A stretch of DNA of 64,000 bases from 'Cynodon dactylon' phytoplasma (GCF_009268075.1 NZ_VWOH01000001.1:1-64000), one strand, 5' to 3'; positions 18,686 to 30,070 are shown, counted from the stretch's first letter. Made by a program: numbers and translations. Notes: generated from the sequence alone by a model not told the origin.

Positions 18686-20452
18686 TCAATCTTTTTTATT
18701 ATAAAATTTTAAATTAAGAACGGATAATTGTTGTTCATCTACAATACTAGGAGATTCTAACATTAAATCTTGAGCACTTTGAGTTTTAGGAAAAGCAATG
18801 ACATCTCTTATGTTATTAGTTTTGGTTAATAACATTACCAAACGATCTAAACCTAAAGCAATACCACCATGAGGAGGAGTACCATATTTTAAAGATTCCA
18901 TAAAAAAACCAAAACGTTTATCTATTTCATCCTTAGAAAAACCTAATATATTAAAAATAATTTCTTGTATTTGAGGTTTGTAATTTCTTAAAGAACCACC
19001 GCCAACTTCATATCCATTCCATACTAAATCATAAGCTTTAGCTTTAGCTTCTTTAGGATTATCAATTAATATATTAATATCTAAAGGAGCTGTAAAGGGG
19101 TGGTGAACTGTTTGAAATTTATTTTCTTTAACATCGAATTCAAACAAAGGAAAATCAATAATCCATAATAGAGATTCTTTTTCTGGATTAATTAATTCAA
19201 AATCTTGAATTAATTTGCTTCTTAAAAAACCTAAAGCTTTTAAAAAGATATTATATTGATTATTATAATTATTTTCATATACTATGAAAAATAAAAATTC
19301 TTTTTCTTTTAAATTAAAATTTTTAGACAAAAATAAAAATAAATGGTCTGATATAAAAGATTTCTTTTTAGAAAAAATTTGCAAATTTAAATAGTATTTT
19401 TCATTAATTAAACAATTATATTTTTCTATTTTTTCAAAAATAATTTTATTAGAAAAATTCTCTAAATTTAATCTAAATCCTTTAACAATTTTTTTTTGAA
19501 TTTCGAAATTTTTTTCTTTTTGTTCAATAAAAAAATCTTTATTAAAAATAAAACTTAAATCTTCTATTAACAAATCAGATCTTAAATCTGGCTTATCTGT
19601 TCCATATAAATTCATAGCATCTTTATAAGTCATTTTTAATAGAGGAATATTTATTTTTTTATGTAAAATTTTATCAAATAAATCAACTATTATTTTTTCC
19701 GTTAAATGCATAATTTGTTCTTGATTAAAAAAAGAAGTTTCTATATCTATTTGAGTAAATTCGGGTTGTCTATCTGATCTCAAATCTTCATCTCTAAAAC
19801 AACGAGCAATTTGAAAATATCTTTCAAAACCAGCAATCATATATAATTGTTTAAAAATTTGAGGAGATTGAGGTAAAGCATAAAAATGATTTAAAAATAA
19901 TCGCGAAGGCACTAAATAATCCCTAGCTCCTTCTGGCGTAGATTTAGACAAAATAGGAGTTTCTAATTCTAAAAAATTTTCTTTTAAAAGCGTATTTCTA
20001 ACATTTTGAGTTATTTGATGCCTTTGGATTAAATATTTTTTTTGTTCCTCTCTTCTCAAATCTAAATAACGATATTTTAATCTAATTTTTTCTAAAACTT
20101 CTTCTTTATCAAAAACATTTAAAGGTAATTCTTCTGCTTCAGATAAAATATTAATAAAAGTAACTAAAATTTCTATTTCTCCAGTTTTTAATTTAGGATT
20201 TTTATTAATTCTTTCTATAACAACACCTTGAACTTCTACTACAGTTTCTTTCTTTATAGAACAAATATCTTTATATTGATCATGATTTTTTTTCATAATT
20301 AATTGAATCAAACCTGTAAAATCTCTTAAAATTAAAAATAAATTATTCCTTAAATCTCTTTTTTTAGCTATCCAACCTTTTACAAAAACTTTTTTATTTT
20401 TATCTTTTAAACTAATATCTTCGTTATTTGTATAATTAAATTCTAATTTCAT
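18686..20452 (-). CDS. aspS: Aspartyl-tRNA synthetase
   Basis: Class II synthetase, 588 residues, bacterial type. An N-terminal anticodon-binding OB fold ([11 protein letters not shown]) is followed by class II motif 1, motif 2 ([20 protein letters not shown]), a poorly conserved bacterial insertion domain (about 285-400) and motif 3 ([13 protein letters not shown]). The ATG shares its A with the TAA stop of hisS (TAATG), the usual hisS-aspS coupling. Confidence 0.97.
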   Translation of the reverse strand: MKLEFNYTNNEDISLKDKNKKVFVKGWIAKKRDLRNNLFLILRDFTGLIQLIMKKNHDQYKDICSIKKETVVEVQGVVIERINKNPKLKTGEIEILVTFINILSEAEELPLNVFDKEEVLEKIRLKYRYLDLRREEQKKYLIQRHQITQNVRNTLLKENFLELETPILSKSTPEGARDYLVPSRLFLNHFYALPQSPQIFKQLYMIAGFERYFQIARCFRDEDLRSDRQPEFTQIDIETSFFNQEQIMHLTEKIIVDLFDKILHKKINIPLLKMTYKDAMNLYGTDKPDLRSDLLIEDLSFIFNKDFFIEQKEKNFEIQKKIVKGFRLNLENFSNKIIFEKIEKYNCLINEKYYLNLQIFSKKKSFISDHLFLFLSKNFNLKEKEFLFFIVYENNYNNQYNIFLKALGFLRSKLIQDFELINPEKESLLWIIDFPLFEFDVKENKFQTVHHPFTAPLDINILIDNPKEAKAKAYDLVWNGYEVGGGSLRNYKPQIQEIIFNILGFSKDEIDKRFGFFMESLKYGTPPHGGIALGLDRLVMLLTKTNNIRDVIAFPKTQSAQDLMLESPSIVDEQQLSVLNLKFYNKKD

Positions 20453-21717
20453 TATTTTTTTAATTCCTTTATTAAAAAATCAATTCCCTCTTTAATTTTA
20501 AATTTATAAATTTTTTCAGTAACAACATTTTTAATAGTCAAAAAATTATTATTTATCTCTTTCTTCCCTATAAAAATAATATATTTAGGTTTATTCATTA
20601 AAATTTTTTTTAACTGTTTACTGAAATTACCAAATTCATAATTAATTTCAGCTATTAAACCGAATTTTCTTATTTTTTGTAATAAAAAAAAAGATTTTAA
20701 TAAAAGTTCAGATTCTAAAACAAATAAAAAAATTTCTAATTCATTAAATTCTATATTTTTAAAATAATTATTTTTTTCTAATAACCAAATTAAACGTTCC
20801 ATTCCTAAAGCAAAACCCATATTACAAGTTCTATCACTATTAAAAATTTCCATCAAATCATTATAATTTCCGCCTCCTCCTAAAGACACAACTGGATCAG
20901 AAGCGTTATTAGAAATGATTTCTATTTCGAAAACTAAATCTGTATAATAATCTAAACCTCTTACTAATTTAGGATCTACTACAAAATTAAATTTTAATTT
21001 TTTTAATATATTTATAATTTGTTGAAACTTTTTTTTAACATCTTTAGATAAATAATCTAAAATAACAGGAGCCTCTTTTAAAAAATTCTTTTTTGAACAT
21101 TCCTTACAATCAAAAATTCTTAAAATATTTTTTTTTTGTCTTTTTAAACATAAAAGACATAATTCTCTTTGATTTTTTTGAATATAAGAACTAAAAATTT
21201 TAAAAAAATGTTGTCGAGAATTTTTATCTCCTAAATTGTTAATTTTAATAACAGTCTTATTATTTAAATTAAAAATATCAATAATTTCTTTCAAAAATAA
21301 AAGTATTTCTATTTCAGATAAAAAATGTTTAATTCCTATAACTTCAATACCTAACTGATAAAATTGTCGATAACGTCCTTGTTGAGGTCTTTCATATCTG
21401 AAAAAAGGACCGTAATAATATAATTTATTTAATTTATTTTTACTTTTATTTTCTATATAACTTCTAACTACAGATACGGTACCTTCAGGTCTTAATGCTA
21501 TTTTTCGTCCTTTTTTGTCTTCAAATTTAAACATTTCTTTAGAGACCATTTCTGAATATCTAGAAGAACGATTAAAAATTTCTTCATATTCTATAAGGGG
21601 AGTACGAATTTCTTTAAAATTATATAAATTTAAAATATTTATTATTTTCTTTTCTACAAGCTGCCATTTTTTTATTTCATCAAATAATAAATCATAAGTT
21701 CCTTTAATTTTTTGCAT
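20452..21717 (-). CDS. hisS: Histidyl-tRNA synthetase
   Basis: Class II synthetase, 421 residues. Motif 1 region ([12 protein letters not shown]), motif 2 ([17 protein letters not shown]), the histidine-specific RGLDYYTD motif and motif 3 ([12 protein letters not shown]) are clear. A C-terminal anticodon-binding domain follows. A CxxC...CxxC cluster (CLLCLKR, CKECSKK) in the insertion could bind metal. Confidence 0.97.
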   Translation of the reverse strand: MQKIKGTYDLLFDEIKKWQLVEKKIINILNLYNFKEIRTPLIEYEEIFNRSSRYSEMVSKEMFKFEDKKGRKIALRPEGTVSVVRSYIENKSKNKLNKLYYYGPFFRYERPQQGRYRQFYQLGIEVIGIKHFLSEIEILLFLKEIIDIFNLNNKTVIKINNLGDKNSRQHFFKIFSSYIQKNQRELCLLCLKRQKKNILRIFDCKECSKKNFLKEAPVILDYLSKDVKKKFQQIINILKKLKFNFVVDPKLVRGLDYYTDLVFEIEIISNNASDPVVSLGGGGNYNDLMEIFNSDRTCNMGFALGMERLIWLLEKNNYFKNIEFNELEIFLFVLESELLLKSFFLLQKIRKFGLIAEINYEFGNFSKQLKKILMNKPKYIIFIGKKEINNNFLTIKNVVTEKIYKFKIKEGIDFLIKELKK

Positions 21718-21874
21718 TCCGAAATCCTTTAATAATTTCTAATTAAATTAAAATTCAACTAAATATATAATAATCAAAAATTAAATTAATTAAAAATTTT
21801 ATAATTAATACATAATATTAAATTTATTATATAAAACAAAAATAAAATTCTGATCCAATTATAAATTAAATTAT

Positions 21875-23023
21875 TTAAGAATATAATAATTTTTTATTGT
21901 TATTAAAAACCTCTAATATCATACCTGCTCCTAAACAAAAATTATCTTTATAAAAAGCACAAATTTGTCCTGGTGTGACAGATTTAATTTTATTTTCATA
22001 ATAAACTTTTAAAGTATTTTTATCTATCCACTCAATTTTAACATTTTGTTCTATTTGTCGATAACGAAATTTAGCTTTTAAATTTGTTATTTTATGATCA
22101 AAAATATTATCTTCATATTTTCTCCATATCACATCAACTATTAAAGCAGAATCACTATATAAATAAGAACTATTTTTATCTTGGTCTACATAAAGAATAT
22201 TTTTTTTTAAATCCTTACCAACCACAAACCAAGGTCCTGAATTTCCCTTACTCACTTTTAAATTCAAATTTTTTCTTTGACCTATAGTATATTTAAAAAC
22301 GCCTTCATGTTCTGATAAATACTTTCCGTTTTTGATATTTATAATAAATCCTTTTTTGATAGGAAGATAATTATTTAAAAAATGAAAAAAATTTCTTTCT
22401 CCGATAAAACAAATTCCTGTAGAATCTTTTTTATCAGCATTAATCAATTTTTCTCTTTTAGCTATTTGTCTAACTTCAACTTTAGTTAATTTTCCTAAAG
22501 GAAAAATAATTTTTCTTAGTTGTTCTATTTTTAATTGAGATAAAAAATAAGTCTGATCTTTATTTGTATCTAAAGCCTTGGTTAAAATAGGTTGATTTTT
22601 TTTATAAGTAATTTGAGCATAATGTCCCATAGCGATATAATCTGGATTAAAAACTTTAGCATATTTTAAAAAAGCTAAAAATTTAATTTGGTTATTACAT
22701 AAAACATCTGGATTAGGAGTTAAATTTTGCTTAATTTTTTCTAAAAAAGATAAAAATACTTTTTCCCAATATTCTTTGATAAAATCTATTCTATGACATT
22801 TAATATTTAATTGTTTAGCAACATTTAAAGCATCTTGAAAATCTTTTTCTTGAGGACAAATATAATTATTAATAAAATAATTACCTTTAATATCGTTATT
22901 TAAACTACTATCCCAATTACGCATAAAAATACCTTCTACTTCAAAACCTTTTTTTTTTAAAAGAAAAGCAGCAACACTACTATCTACTCCGCCCGATAAT
23001 CCAATAATTACTTTTTTTTTCAT
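21875..23023 (-). CDS. mnmA: tRNA-specific 2-thiouridylase MnmA
   Basis: Thiolates U34 of tRNAs for Lys, Glu and Gln using sulfur relayed from a cysteine desulfurase. 382 residues. ATP-pyrophosphatase motif GLSGGVDSSVAA, the two catalytic cysteines in NPDVLCNNQIKF and STGICFIGERNF, and the C-terminal beta-barrel (VTPGQICAFY) are all present. It lies 19 nt after nadE. The 157-bp gap to hisS shows no further gene. Confidence 0.96.
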   Translation of the reverse strand: MKKKVIIGLSGGVDSSVAAFLLKKKGFEVEGIFMRNWDSSLNNDIKGNYFINNYICPQEKDFQDALNVAKQLNIKCHRIDFIKEYWEKVFLSFLEKIKQNLTPNPDVLCNNQIKFLAFLKYAKVFNPDYIAMGHYAQITYKKNQPILTKALDTNKDQTYFLSQLKIEQLRKIIFPLGKLTKVEVRQIAKREKLINADKKDSTGICFIGERNFFHFLNNYLPIKKGFIINIKNGKYLSEHEGVFKYTIGQRKNLNLKVSKGNSGPWFVVGKDLKKNILYVDQDKNSSYLYSDSALIVDVIWRKYEDNIFDHKITNLKAKFRYRQIEQNVKIEWIDKNTLKVYYENKIKSVTPGQICAFYKDNFCLGAGMILEVFNNNKKLLYS

Positions 23024-23042
23024 TTTTCTCCTTTAATTTTTT

Positions 23043-24776
23043 TTATTTTTGTCTTTGTATAAAAATAGGTAATTTTAATTCTGTTCTGCTAGAAAGACTA
23101 TACTCAAAAATTTTAGGACCCGAAACTATTTTTTGTCTTTTATATTGATATTTAAAAAAATTGCTCATATATGTTTTTACTTTATTCAAACTTTTTTCTT
23201 TATCAAACAAAAATACTTTTTCTATTAAAAAAGCTATTTTTATTATACTGAAATTATGTTTTAAATAATGATACAAAATAAAATCATCAATAATTAAATC
23301 AATAGTTAAAAAATTATTTAATTTGTCTAAATATATTTGTTTTAAATCAAGATCTATTTCTAATATATCATTTCGTAAATAAAATAAAATTAATTCTACC
23401 ATAAAAGTATTAGAAATACCTATATTTAAATTATATGAAAATTCATGACAATAATTATTATTATTTATTTGACCTATAGCGATATTAGATAAATTATAAC
23501 TTTCTAAACATAAAATTTTTTTGTTTTTATCTTTTTTGATAAAAAAATTATTTAAAATAACTTCAATTCCTTTTTTATCTAAAAATTTTTTTAATAAAAT
23601 GAATAATTCCTTATCTAAAAAAATTTCAGAATTCAAAAAAATAATTAATTTTTGTTTTTTTGGTTTTTTTTGTATAAAAAAATTCATTACTATTAATAAT
23701 GTTAAAAAAACATTTAGTTCTTCATCCATATATAAAATAACTTCAACTTCAGAAATTTTAGATAATCTACTTTGTAAAGAAAAAAATTGAATAGCGCTAG
23801 AAATTTTTAAATCTTCTTCCAAATTAGATTCAGAAATAAAAGGTTTTTGGTGAAATTTTTTCTCAAAATAATAATTATTAACTTCTTTTAAATTGAAATA
23901 AGATTTCAAAAAAAAACTTTCTTTTCCTATTTTTTGATCACCATATGTTGTATCTATTCTCCTCTGATATTTAATAACATCAACAAAAACATCTACTAAT
24001 AAACTGATATCTTGATTAAAAAGATCTTTTTCTCCAATAATTTCTCCTAAACAAGCTGCTATTTTATGATTAGAAAAAAGAGTATCTGTAGTAGTTTCGC
24101 TAATACCACTACTAGTATAAAAATAACCTCCGATTTGTTTTCTAGAATGATCCAAAACAGCTGTTTTTCTTAATTGAGATTTACCTATATGTTCTGTTGA
24201 AGCTGATAAGTTAAATATTAAATGAGCCCCATTTAATGATAACAAATCACTAGGAGATTCGATTGTCCATAAATCTTGACAAATTTCCACACCAAATATA
24301 ATGTCAAATTTTTTATTAATAAATAAAATATTACCAAAAGGAACTTTTTGTTCTAAAAAATCAACTAATTTATTTTGAACAAATTTACCAGATTGAAACC
24401 ATCTTTTTTCACTAAATTCTTTATAATTTGGAATAGTATGTTTAGGAACAATTCCTAAAATCTTTGGTCCCTGTACAACAACTGCAACATTATATATCAA
24501 CCCTTCTAAACAAAAAGGCATTCCAATAAAATAAACTCCTTCAAAATTATTATTATTAATAATGAATTTTAAAGCTTTTAAATTTTCTTGTAAAAAATTA
24601 TTTTCAAAAAATAAATCTCCAGCAGTGTAACTGCTTAAACATAATTCAGCAAATAAAACAAAACTTGCTTTACTCTGATTAAGTATTTGTATAATATTTT
24701 GGGCATTTCTAAAAGGATTAGCGATATATAATCTAGGACTAGATAACTCTATTTTAACTGAACCATTTTGATACAT
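23043..24776 (-). CDS. nadE: Glutamine-dependent NAD+ synthetase homologue with a degenerate synthetase domain
   Basis: 577 residues; the two-domain family is usually about 640. The N-terminal nitrilase-like glutaminase domain keeps its Glu-Lys-Cys triad: E44 (FAELCLSSY), K112 (VPKHTIPNYKE) and C166 (GVEICQDLW). The C-terminal domain still aligns with NadE: SNLEEDLKI early on, and DDFILYHYLKHNFS, YKRQKIVSGPKI and a final SLSSRTELKLP. However, the ATP-binding SGGxDS loop is replaced by YMDEELN (about 349-355), and the GTGDLSELALGW segment has become LESYNLSNIAIG. By known NadE chemistry this half should not adenylate nicotinate adenine dinucleotide. The frame is uninterrupted, so the protein is conserved as an ORF. 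It may act only as a glutaminase or have a new role. Confidence 0.88.
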   Translation of the reverse strand: MYQNGSVKIELSSPRLYIANPFRNAQNIIQILNQSKASFVLFAELCLSSYTAGDLFFENNFLQENLKALKFIINNNNFEGVYFIGMPFCLEGLIYNVAVVVQGPKILGIVPKHTIPNYKEFSEKRWFQSGKFVQNKLVDFLEQKVPFGNILFINKKFDIIFGVEICQDLWTIESPSDLLSLNGAHLIFNLSASTEHIGKSQLRKTAVLDHSRKQIGGYFYTSSGISETTTDTLFSNHKIAACLGEIIGEKDLFNQDISLLVDVFVDVIKYQRRIDTTYGDQKIGKESFFLKSYFNLKEVNNYYFEKKFHQKPFISESNLEEDLKISSAIQFFSLQSRLSKISEVEVILYMDEELNVFLTLLIVMNFFIQKKPKKQKLIIFLNSEIFLDKELFILLKKFLDKKGIEVILNNFFIKKDKNKKILCLESYNLSNIAIGQINNNNYCHEFSYNLNIGISNTFMVELILFYLRNDILEIDLDLKQIYLDKLNNFLTIDLIIDDFILYHYLKHNFSIIKIAFLIEKVFLFDKEKSLNKVKTYMSNFFKYQYKRQKIVSGPKIFEYSLSSRTELKLPIFIQRQK

Positions 24777-24893
24777 TAATGGATAATATCCCTTCTAATA
24801 TTAAAATATAAGTCATTTAAGTAATCTTAATAAAATTATTAATACGAAAAAAATTCATAAAATATCAAAAAATATAAATAAAAAATATTTTTT

Positions 24894-25646
24894 TCAATAT
24901 TTTTTAATTTTTTTATATTTATTAAAAAATAAAAGGTTTTTTTCTATAACATAACCAATAATAAAAATAGATAAAAAAGAACAAAATAATCTAATTATTA
25001 AATCTGATAAAAAAGAAATAAAATTAAAACTATTACTTTGAAATTTTGTTATTATACTTTCAAAAAAAGAAGAAAAAAATATTACAATACCATCAGTTAA
25101 AAATAAAATTATAATAAAATTTATTTTATAAAAATCTTTAAGAATCTTTTGAAAAATATCCATTCCTCCAGTAGTATAACCCATTTTTATAATATTACTT
25201 AAAGTTAAGCCTATAAAAAATCCACTTAATAAAGAAGAAAAAAACATTTTTATTAAAAAATTATCTCTAAACAAAATTCTTAATAGTAAATTGTTTTCAG
25301 CAGCTCCAAAAATCAAAATAAAAAAACAAAGACTTATATGTAAAATTAAAAATAAAATAATAGTTTTGATTAAAAAATCATGACCAAAAAATTTATATCC
25401 TATAACTAAAGATAATAAATTATAAAAAATCATCAAAAATATAATAATAAATTCTTTTGTATCATTATCCATTTGCAAATTAAATAATTGAAAAATCTGA
25501 GTAGTCATAACAGACAAACCATCAATTCCTCCAGTATTTAATCTAACACCTAAAGTAAAAAAATAAATACATAAAGCTAATAAAATATCGTTAATAATAA
25601 GAAACAACCATTTTTTAATATTTTTACTTTTCATTATCGTAAACAT
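24894..25646 (-). CDS. YitT-family membrane protein
   Basis: 250 residues, five or six hydrophobic segments. The N-terminal LGVRLNTGGIDGLS and the later MGYTTGGMDIF motifs mark the YitT (DUF161) family, whose function is unknown. Most family members end in a soluble domain of about 80 residues; here the protein stops soon after the last membrane segment. A second in-frame ATG at 25634 is an equally possible start. It follows prfB by 35 nt. Confidence 0.82.
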   Translation of the reverse strand: MFTIMKSKNIKKWLFLIINDILLALCIYFFTLGVRLNTGGIDGLSVMTTQIFQLFNLQMDNDTKEFIIIFLMIFYNLLSLVIGYKFFGHDFLIKTIILFLILHISLCFFILIFGAAENNLLLRILFRDNFLIKMFFSSLLSGFFIGLTLSNIIKMGYTTGGMDIFQKILKDFYKINFIIILFLTDGIVIFFSSFFESIITKFQSNSFNFISFLSDLIIRLFCSFLSIFIIGYVIEKNLLFFNKYKKIKKY

Positions 25647-25681
25647 ATAAAAGACTAAATTTAAATTTAATTAAATTATTA

Positions 25682-26791
25682 TTAGTTAGAAATATCATTT
25701 TCTTTTATTAAAAAAGCATTAATAAAATCATCTAAAAAATATCCATCCATTACTAAATTTATCTGTGAAACTTCAAAATTAGTTCGATGGTCTTTAACCA
25801 TTTGATAAGGATGAAAAATATAACTTCTTATCTGAGAACCCCAACTAATGTCTTTTTGTCCTTTCTTAAATACTTTTTCATTTTCTTTTTGCTCATCTAA
25901 AGCTAATTGTAATAATTTAGTTTTTAAAATTTGTAAAGCTTTTTCTTTATTTTTGATTTGACTTCTTTCGTTTTGACAAGTCACAACTATATTAGAAGGC
26001 AAATGAGTAATTCTGACAGCTGAATCAGTAGTATTAACATGTTGACCTCCAGCTCCGCTACTTCTAAAAACATCAACCCTTAATTCTTCATCTTTAATAT
26101 TAATTTTTATCTCTTCATTTATTTCTGGTAAAACTTCACAAGAAGCAAAAGAGGTATGTCTTCTAGAGTTAGAATCAAAAGGAGAAATTCTTACTAATCT
26201 ATGTATTCCTCTTTCGGCTTTTAAATAACCATAAGCATATAAACCTTTAATCAATAAAGTTACGCTTTTTAAGCCTGCTTCTTCTCCTTCTTGAATATGT
26301 ATAACTTGCACTTTAAAATTCTTTTTTTGAGAATATTTTTGATACATTCTAAATAACATTTCGCACCAATCTTGAGATTCGGTACCGCCAGCACCAGAAT
26401 GCAAAATTAAAATAGCATTATTCTCATCATAAGGCTGATTTAAAATTATTTCAATTTCAAATTCTTTAATTTCCTTATTGAGTAATTTTAATTCTTCAAT
26501 AAAATCAAAAAAATAATCGTTTTTATCTTCATTTTCATTTAATAAAAATTTTAATTCATTATATTTATTTTGCAAATCAGTAAATTTTTTTAATCTATTT
26601 TGTATTTGAGCAAATTTCTGAGTTATTTTGCTAATATCTCTCGGATTACTTTTCCAAAAAGAAGGTTTTAACATTAATTCGTTTAAATTCTCTATTTCTT
26701 TTTTTTGTTTTTCTATATCTAATTTTGATTTTAAAACTGATAAAATTATACTTAAATTATCTATAATTTTATTAATTTCATATTTTTCCAT
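25682..26791 (-). CDS. prfB: Peptide chain release factor 2
   Basis: Terminates at UAA and UGA. 369 residues. The stop-codon recognition tripeptide SPF (RISPFDSNSRRHT) is the RF2 form and the GGQ motif (SSGAGGQHVN) is present. The gene is one continuous frame: the +1 programmed frameshift near codon 25 that controls prfB in many bacteria is absent. Together with TGA stops in thyA and rpoA this shows UGA remains a stop, unlike Mycoplasma and Spiroplasma. It follows secA, the usual order. Confidence 0.97.
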   Translation of the reverse strand: MEKYEINKIIDNLSIILSVLKSKLDIEKQKKEIENLNELMLKPSFWKSNPRDISKITQKFAQIQNRLKKFTDLQNKYNELKFLLNENEDKNDYFFDFIEELKLLNKEIKEFEIEIILNQPYDENNAILILHSGAGGTESQDWCEMLFRMYQKYSQKKNFKVQVIHIQEGEEAGLKSVTLLIKGLYAYGYLKAERGIHRLVRISPFDSNSRRHTSFASCEVLPEINEEIKINIKDEELRVDVFRSSGAGGQHVNTTDSAVRITHLPSNIVVTCQNERSQIKNKEKALQILKTKLLQLALDEQKENEKVFKKGQKDISWGSQIRSYIFHPYQMVKDHRTNFEVSQINLVMDGYFLDDFINAFLIKENDISN

Positions 26792-26889
26792 TTTTTATTT
26801 CCTTTCTTTGAAAAAAAATAAAAAATCAATAACAAGTTTTTAAACATTTCGTTTTTTTTATTATTCATTTCGGAAAGTTCTAAATTTTT

Positions 26890-29343
26890 TTATTTTTTTT
26901 TAATAAACAATTTGGAGAATTTATTATTCATTAAAGGGGAAAATTTTAGAATAATACGTGTAATATCGAAAGCGATATTATCTATCATTTTATTAAAAAA
27001 TTTTTGACCTTCGCGTTGATAAACAACTAAAGAATTTTGTTGACCGTAACTGACAAAATTCATACTTTTACGTAAAATATTCATATCTAAAATATGACGT
27101 TTAAAATGAATATCTACATTTTGTAATATGATTTTTTTTATAATATCTGAAAAAGAATTTTCTAAAAAATTATTTTTTAAATTTTGTTTTTGTTCAATTA
27201 AAATTTTTTCTATTTTTTTCTTGAATATTTCTTTAACTTTTTCTCTGAATACGTTATTACTTAAATGACCGATCAATTCTAACTCTTTCAAAGAAAAAGT
27301 ATTTTGAGGAAAAAATAAATTTTCGAAATAATCAATAAACTTAATTAAATTTTCACTATTTTTTACTTTAATTTTGTAACTTAAAAAGTAATCTATTTCT
27401 TTATCTAAATTTTTATTTATTAAAATTAATAATATTTTTTCAACATCATTAGAAGTTAAAATTTCTCTTCTTTGTTTATAAATAATTTCTCTTTGCAAAC
27501 CTAAAACAGAATCAAATTGTAAAATAAATTTTCTTTGTTCAAAATTAGAAAATTCAATTTTTTTTTGCAAATTAGTAAAAAAATTTGTAAAAAAACTAGA
27601 AGAAATATTTTCTTTTTTTTCTTTAGATTTTTTTAATAAAACAATTAATTTTTGAATTCTATTACCGCCAAATTTTCTAGCTAAATCATCCTCTCCAGAA
27701 ACAAAAAAACGTGAAAAACCCGGATCTCCTTGTCTACCAGCTCTACCTCTTAGTTGATTATCTATTCTTCTGGCTTCATGTCTTTCCGTTCCTAAAACAG
27801 CTAATCCTCCTAATTCTGCTACTCCTTCTCCTAGTTTAATATCAGTACCACGTCCTGCCATATTAGTAGCTATAGTTATAGAACCTTTTAAACCTGCTTT
27901 TGCTATTATTTCAGCTTCTTTATAATTATTTTTAGCATTTAAAACTTCATGAGGAATTCTTTTTTTTTTCAAAATTTTGGATATTTGTTCTGATACTTCT
28001 ACAGTAATAGTACCAATTAAAATTGGTTGTCTTTTTTCATGTCTTTTTTCAACCTCTTTGATTAAAGAATCCCATTTTTCTTTAAGAGTCGAAAAAATAA
28101 AATCTGGAGCATCTTTTCTAATCATTAATTTATTAGTAGGAATTTCTATAACTTTCATTTTGTATATGTCTTGGAATTCTTTTTCTTCTGTTTTAGCTGT
28201 ACCAGTCATTCCTGAAATTTTTTTATAAATTCTGAAAAAATTTTGATAAGTAATAGTAGCAGCAATTTCAGTTTCTTCTTTAATAACGCATCTTTCTTTA
28301 GCTTCTAAAGCTTGATGTAATCCATCACTAAATTGTCTTCCTTCTAAAATTCTTCCTGTAAATTGGTCTATAATTAAAATCTGATTATTAGAAACTAAAT
28401 AATCCTTGTTTTTTTCCATTATAAAATTAGCTTTTAAAGCGTTCTTTATACAATGTAATAAAATAATATTATTACTATCATATAAGTTAGGAATTCTAAA
28501 AAAATCTTCACCTTTTTTTATTCCTTCTTCAGTTAATTCAATAGTATCTGACTCTAAATCAATAATATAATGATTTGGTTTTAAAACTTTGGCAAAACGA
28601 TTTGCATCAATATAAAATCTTTTTTCTTTTTTAGCATAACTTGAAATTATTAAAGGAGTTCTTGCTTCATCTATCAAAATAGAATCTACTTCATCGATAA
28701 TAACATAATCATAATCTCTTCTCATTAATAAATTACATTCTTGGGTTTCTATATTATCTCTTAAATAATCAAATCCTATTTCACTATTAGTAGTATAAAG
28801 AATATCGCAATTATAAGCTTTTTGTTTTTCTTCAATAGTACTATTCTTAATATTTAAACCTACTGTCAATCCTAAAAAACGAAAAATATCACCTATAGAA
28901 CCTTTCGCTTCTCTTTGAGCTAAATATTCATTAACAGTAACAATATGTACACTCTTTCCACTTAAAGCATTTAAATAAGCAGGCATAACTGAAGTTAAAG
29001 TTTTTCCTTCGCCTGTTTTCATTTCAGCAATTAGACCTTTATGTAAAACAATAGCTCCTAAAATTTGAACGTAATAAGGATCTAAACCAGTTACTCTTCT
29101 GGAAGCCTCTTTCGCTAAAGCAAAAGATTCTACTAACAAAGAATCTAAACTATAACCCTCTTGAAAAAGTTTTTTTAATTCTTTAGTTTTTTGAACAAAT
29201 TGTTCGTTTTTCATTTTTTTATATTCTTGGCTTAAATTTTCTATTTTTTTTGCTGTTTTTTTTATTTTTTTTAAATAACGATTAGAAGAATTAAAAAAAT
29301 TTTTGAAAAAAGCAAAAGTTGTTTTTAAAAAATTAAATTTCAT
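26890..29343 (-). CDS. secA: Preprotein translocase ATPase SecA
   Basis: Motor that drives proteins bearing signal peptides through SecYEG. 817 residues. Walker A is EMKTGEGKT, Walker B region [16 protein letters not shown], motif [10 protein letters not shown], and the helicase segment GTDIKLG with [10 protein letters not shown]. The C-terminal zinc-binding tail of E. coli SecA is missing, which is normal for mollicutes. The ribosome site AAAGG is 7-8 nt before ATG. With SecY it is the route for the secreted protein at 2932-3798. Confidence 0.98.
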   Translation of the reverse strand: MKFNFLKTTFAFFKNFFNSSNRYLKKIKKTAKKIENLSQEYKKMKNEQFVQKTKELKKLFQEGYSLDSLLVESFALAKEASRRVTGLDPYYVQILGAIVLHKGLIAEMKTGEGKTLTSVMPAYLNALSGKSVHIVTVNEYLAQREAKGSIGDIFRFLGLTVGLNIKNSTIEEKQKAYNCDILYTTNSEIGFDYLRDNIETQECNLLMRRDYDYVIIDEVDSILIDEARTPLIISSYAKKEKRFYIDANRFAKVLKPNHYIIDLESDTIELTEEGIKKGEDFFRIPNLYDSNNIILLHCIKNALKANFIMEKNKDYLVSNNQILIIDQFTGRILEGRQFSDGLHQALEAKERCVIKEETEIAATITYQNFFRIYKKISGMTGTAKTEEKEFQDIYKMKVIEIPTNKLMIRKDAPDFIFSTLKEKWDSLIKEVEKRHEKRQPILIGTITVEVSEQISKILKKKRIPHEVLNAKNNYKEAEIIAKAGLKGSITIATNMAGRGTDIKLGEGVAELGGLAVLGTERHEARRIDNQLRGRAGRQGDPGFSRFFVSGEDDLARKFGGNRIQKLIVLLKKSKEKKENISSSFFTNFFTNLQKKIEFSNFEQRKFILQFDSVLGLQREIIYKQRREILTSNDVEKILLILINKNLDKEIDYFLSYKIKVKNSENLIKFIDYFENLFFPQNTFSLKELELIGHLSNNVFREKVKEIFKKKIEKILIEQKQNLKNNFLENSFSDIIKKIILQNVDIHFKRHILDMNILRKSMNFVSYGQQNSLVVYQREGQKFFNKMIDNIAFDITRIILKFSPLMNNKFSKLFIKKK

Positions 29344-29408
29344 GATTTAACCTTTCTATAAAAAAATTAAAAACTATAATTTTTGAAATTTTAAAATCTT
29401 TTCTAATA

Positions 29409-29417
29409 ATTATAACA
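29409..29417 (-). promoter_or_regulatory. Putative extended -10 promoter of secA
   Basis: On the minus strand the sequence TGTTATAAT (an extended -10 box) lies 66 nt before the secA ATG. No -35 box is evident, which is compatible with an extended -10 promoter. Confidence 0.5.
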
Positions 29418-29536
29418 TATTAATTAATATACTAATTTTATTTAAATTATGAATTAGTAATAAAATTCATTATATAGTAAAAAATTTTAAATAATATGAA
29501 AATATTTTAACTCATTCAGATTAAATATTATATAAT

Positions 29537-29881
29537 ATGAATATAATGAATAATAAAAAAAAATTAATTTTAGCTATTGTTTCTAATGAAGATGCAAATC
29601 TAGTACAAAAAAATTTGAATAAAGAATGTATTTCAAACACAAGATTATCAACTAAAGGAGGTTTTTTACAAGAAAATAACGATACTTTTATAATTGGATT
29701 AGATGAAAATAAATTAGAAAAAGCATTAGATATAATAAAAAAATATTCAAAAACTAAAAATCAATTAATTCCGAATCACATTTTTAATGAATTTAGCGCT
29801 TATTATTCTCTTCCTTCTGAAATATCTGTAGGAGGAGCTATTGTTTTTGTGATAGATATAGAAAAATTTATTAAATTTTAA
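29537..29881 (+). CDS. Cyclic-di-AMP receptor-like PII-type protein (PstA/DarA family)
   Basis: 114 residues from the first ATG. The pattern KKLILAIVSNEDA, then NTRLSTKGGFLQENNDTFIIGLDENKLE, is that of the PII-like PstA/DarA family, which binds cyclic di-AMP as a trimer. The C-terminal half is divergent but contains the expected LPSEISVGGAIVFVI strand. A TATAAT at 29531-29536 directly abuts the first ATG; if it is the -10 box, the ATG at 29546 (111 residues) would be the real start, on a leaderless or near-leaderless message. No Shine-Dalgarno precedes either ATG. A cyclic di-AMP synthase is not in the window. Confidence 0.85.
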   Translation: MNIMNNKKKLILAIVSNEDANLVQKNLNKECISNTRLSTKGGFLQENNDTFIIGLDENKLEKALDIIKKYSKTKNQLIPNHIFNEFSAYYSLPSEISVGGAIVFVIDIEKFIKF

Positions 29882-30070
29882 ATTAATTAGAAACAAATTT
29901 GAATAAAATTGAATTTGAACTTATATAAATAAAAAAACATTAAGATAAATAAATTACTTAATAGTATTATATTTATAAAAATTAAGTAGAATTAAAATTA
30001 GAATAAAAATTATTTCTTAACAAAAAAATCAAAAAAATTATAATAAATTATCTAGATATAAAAACTGTTA

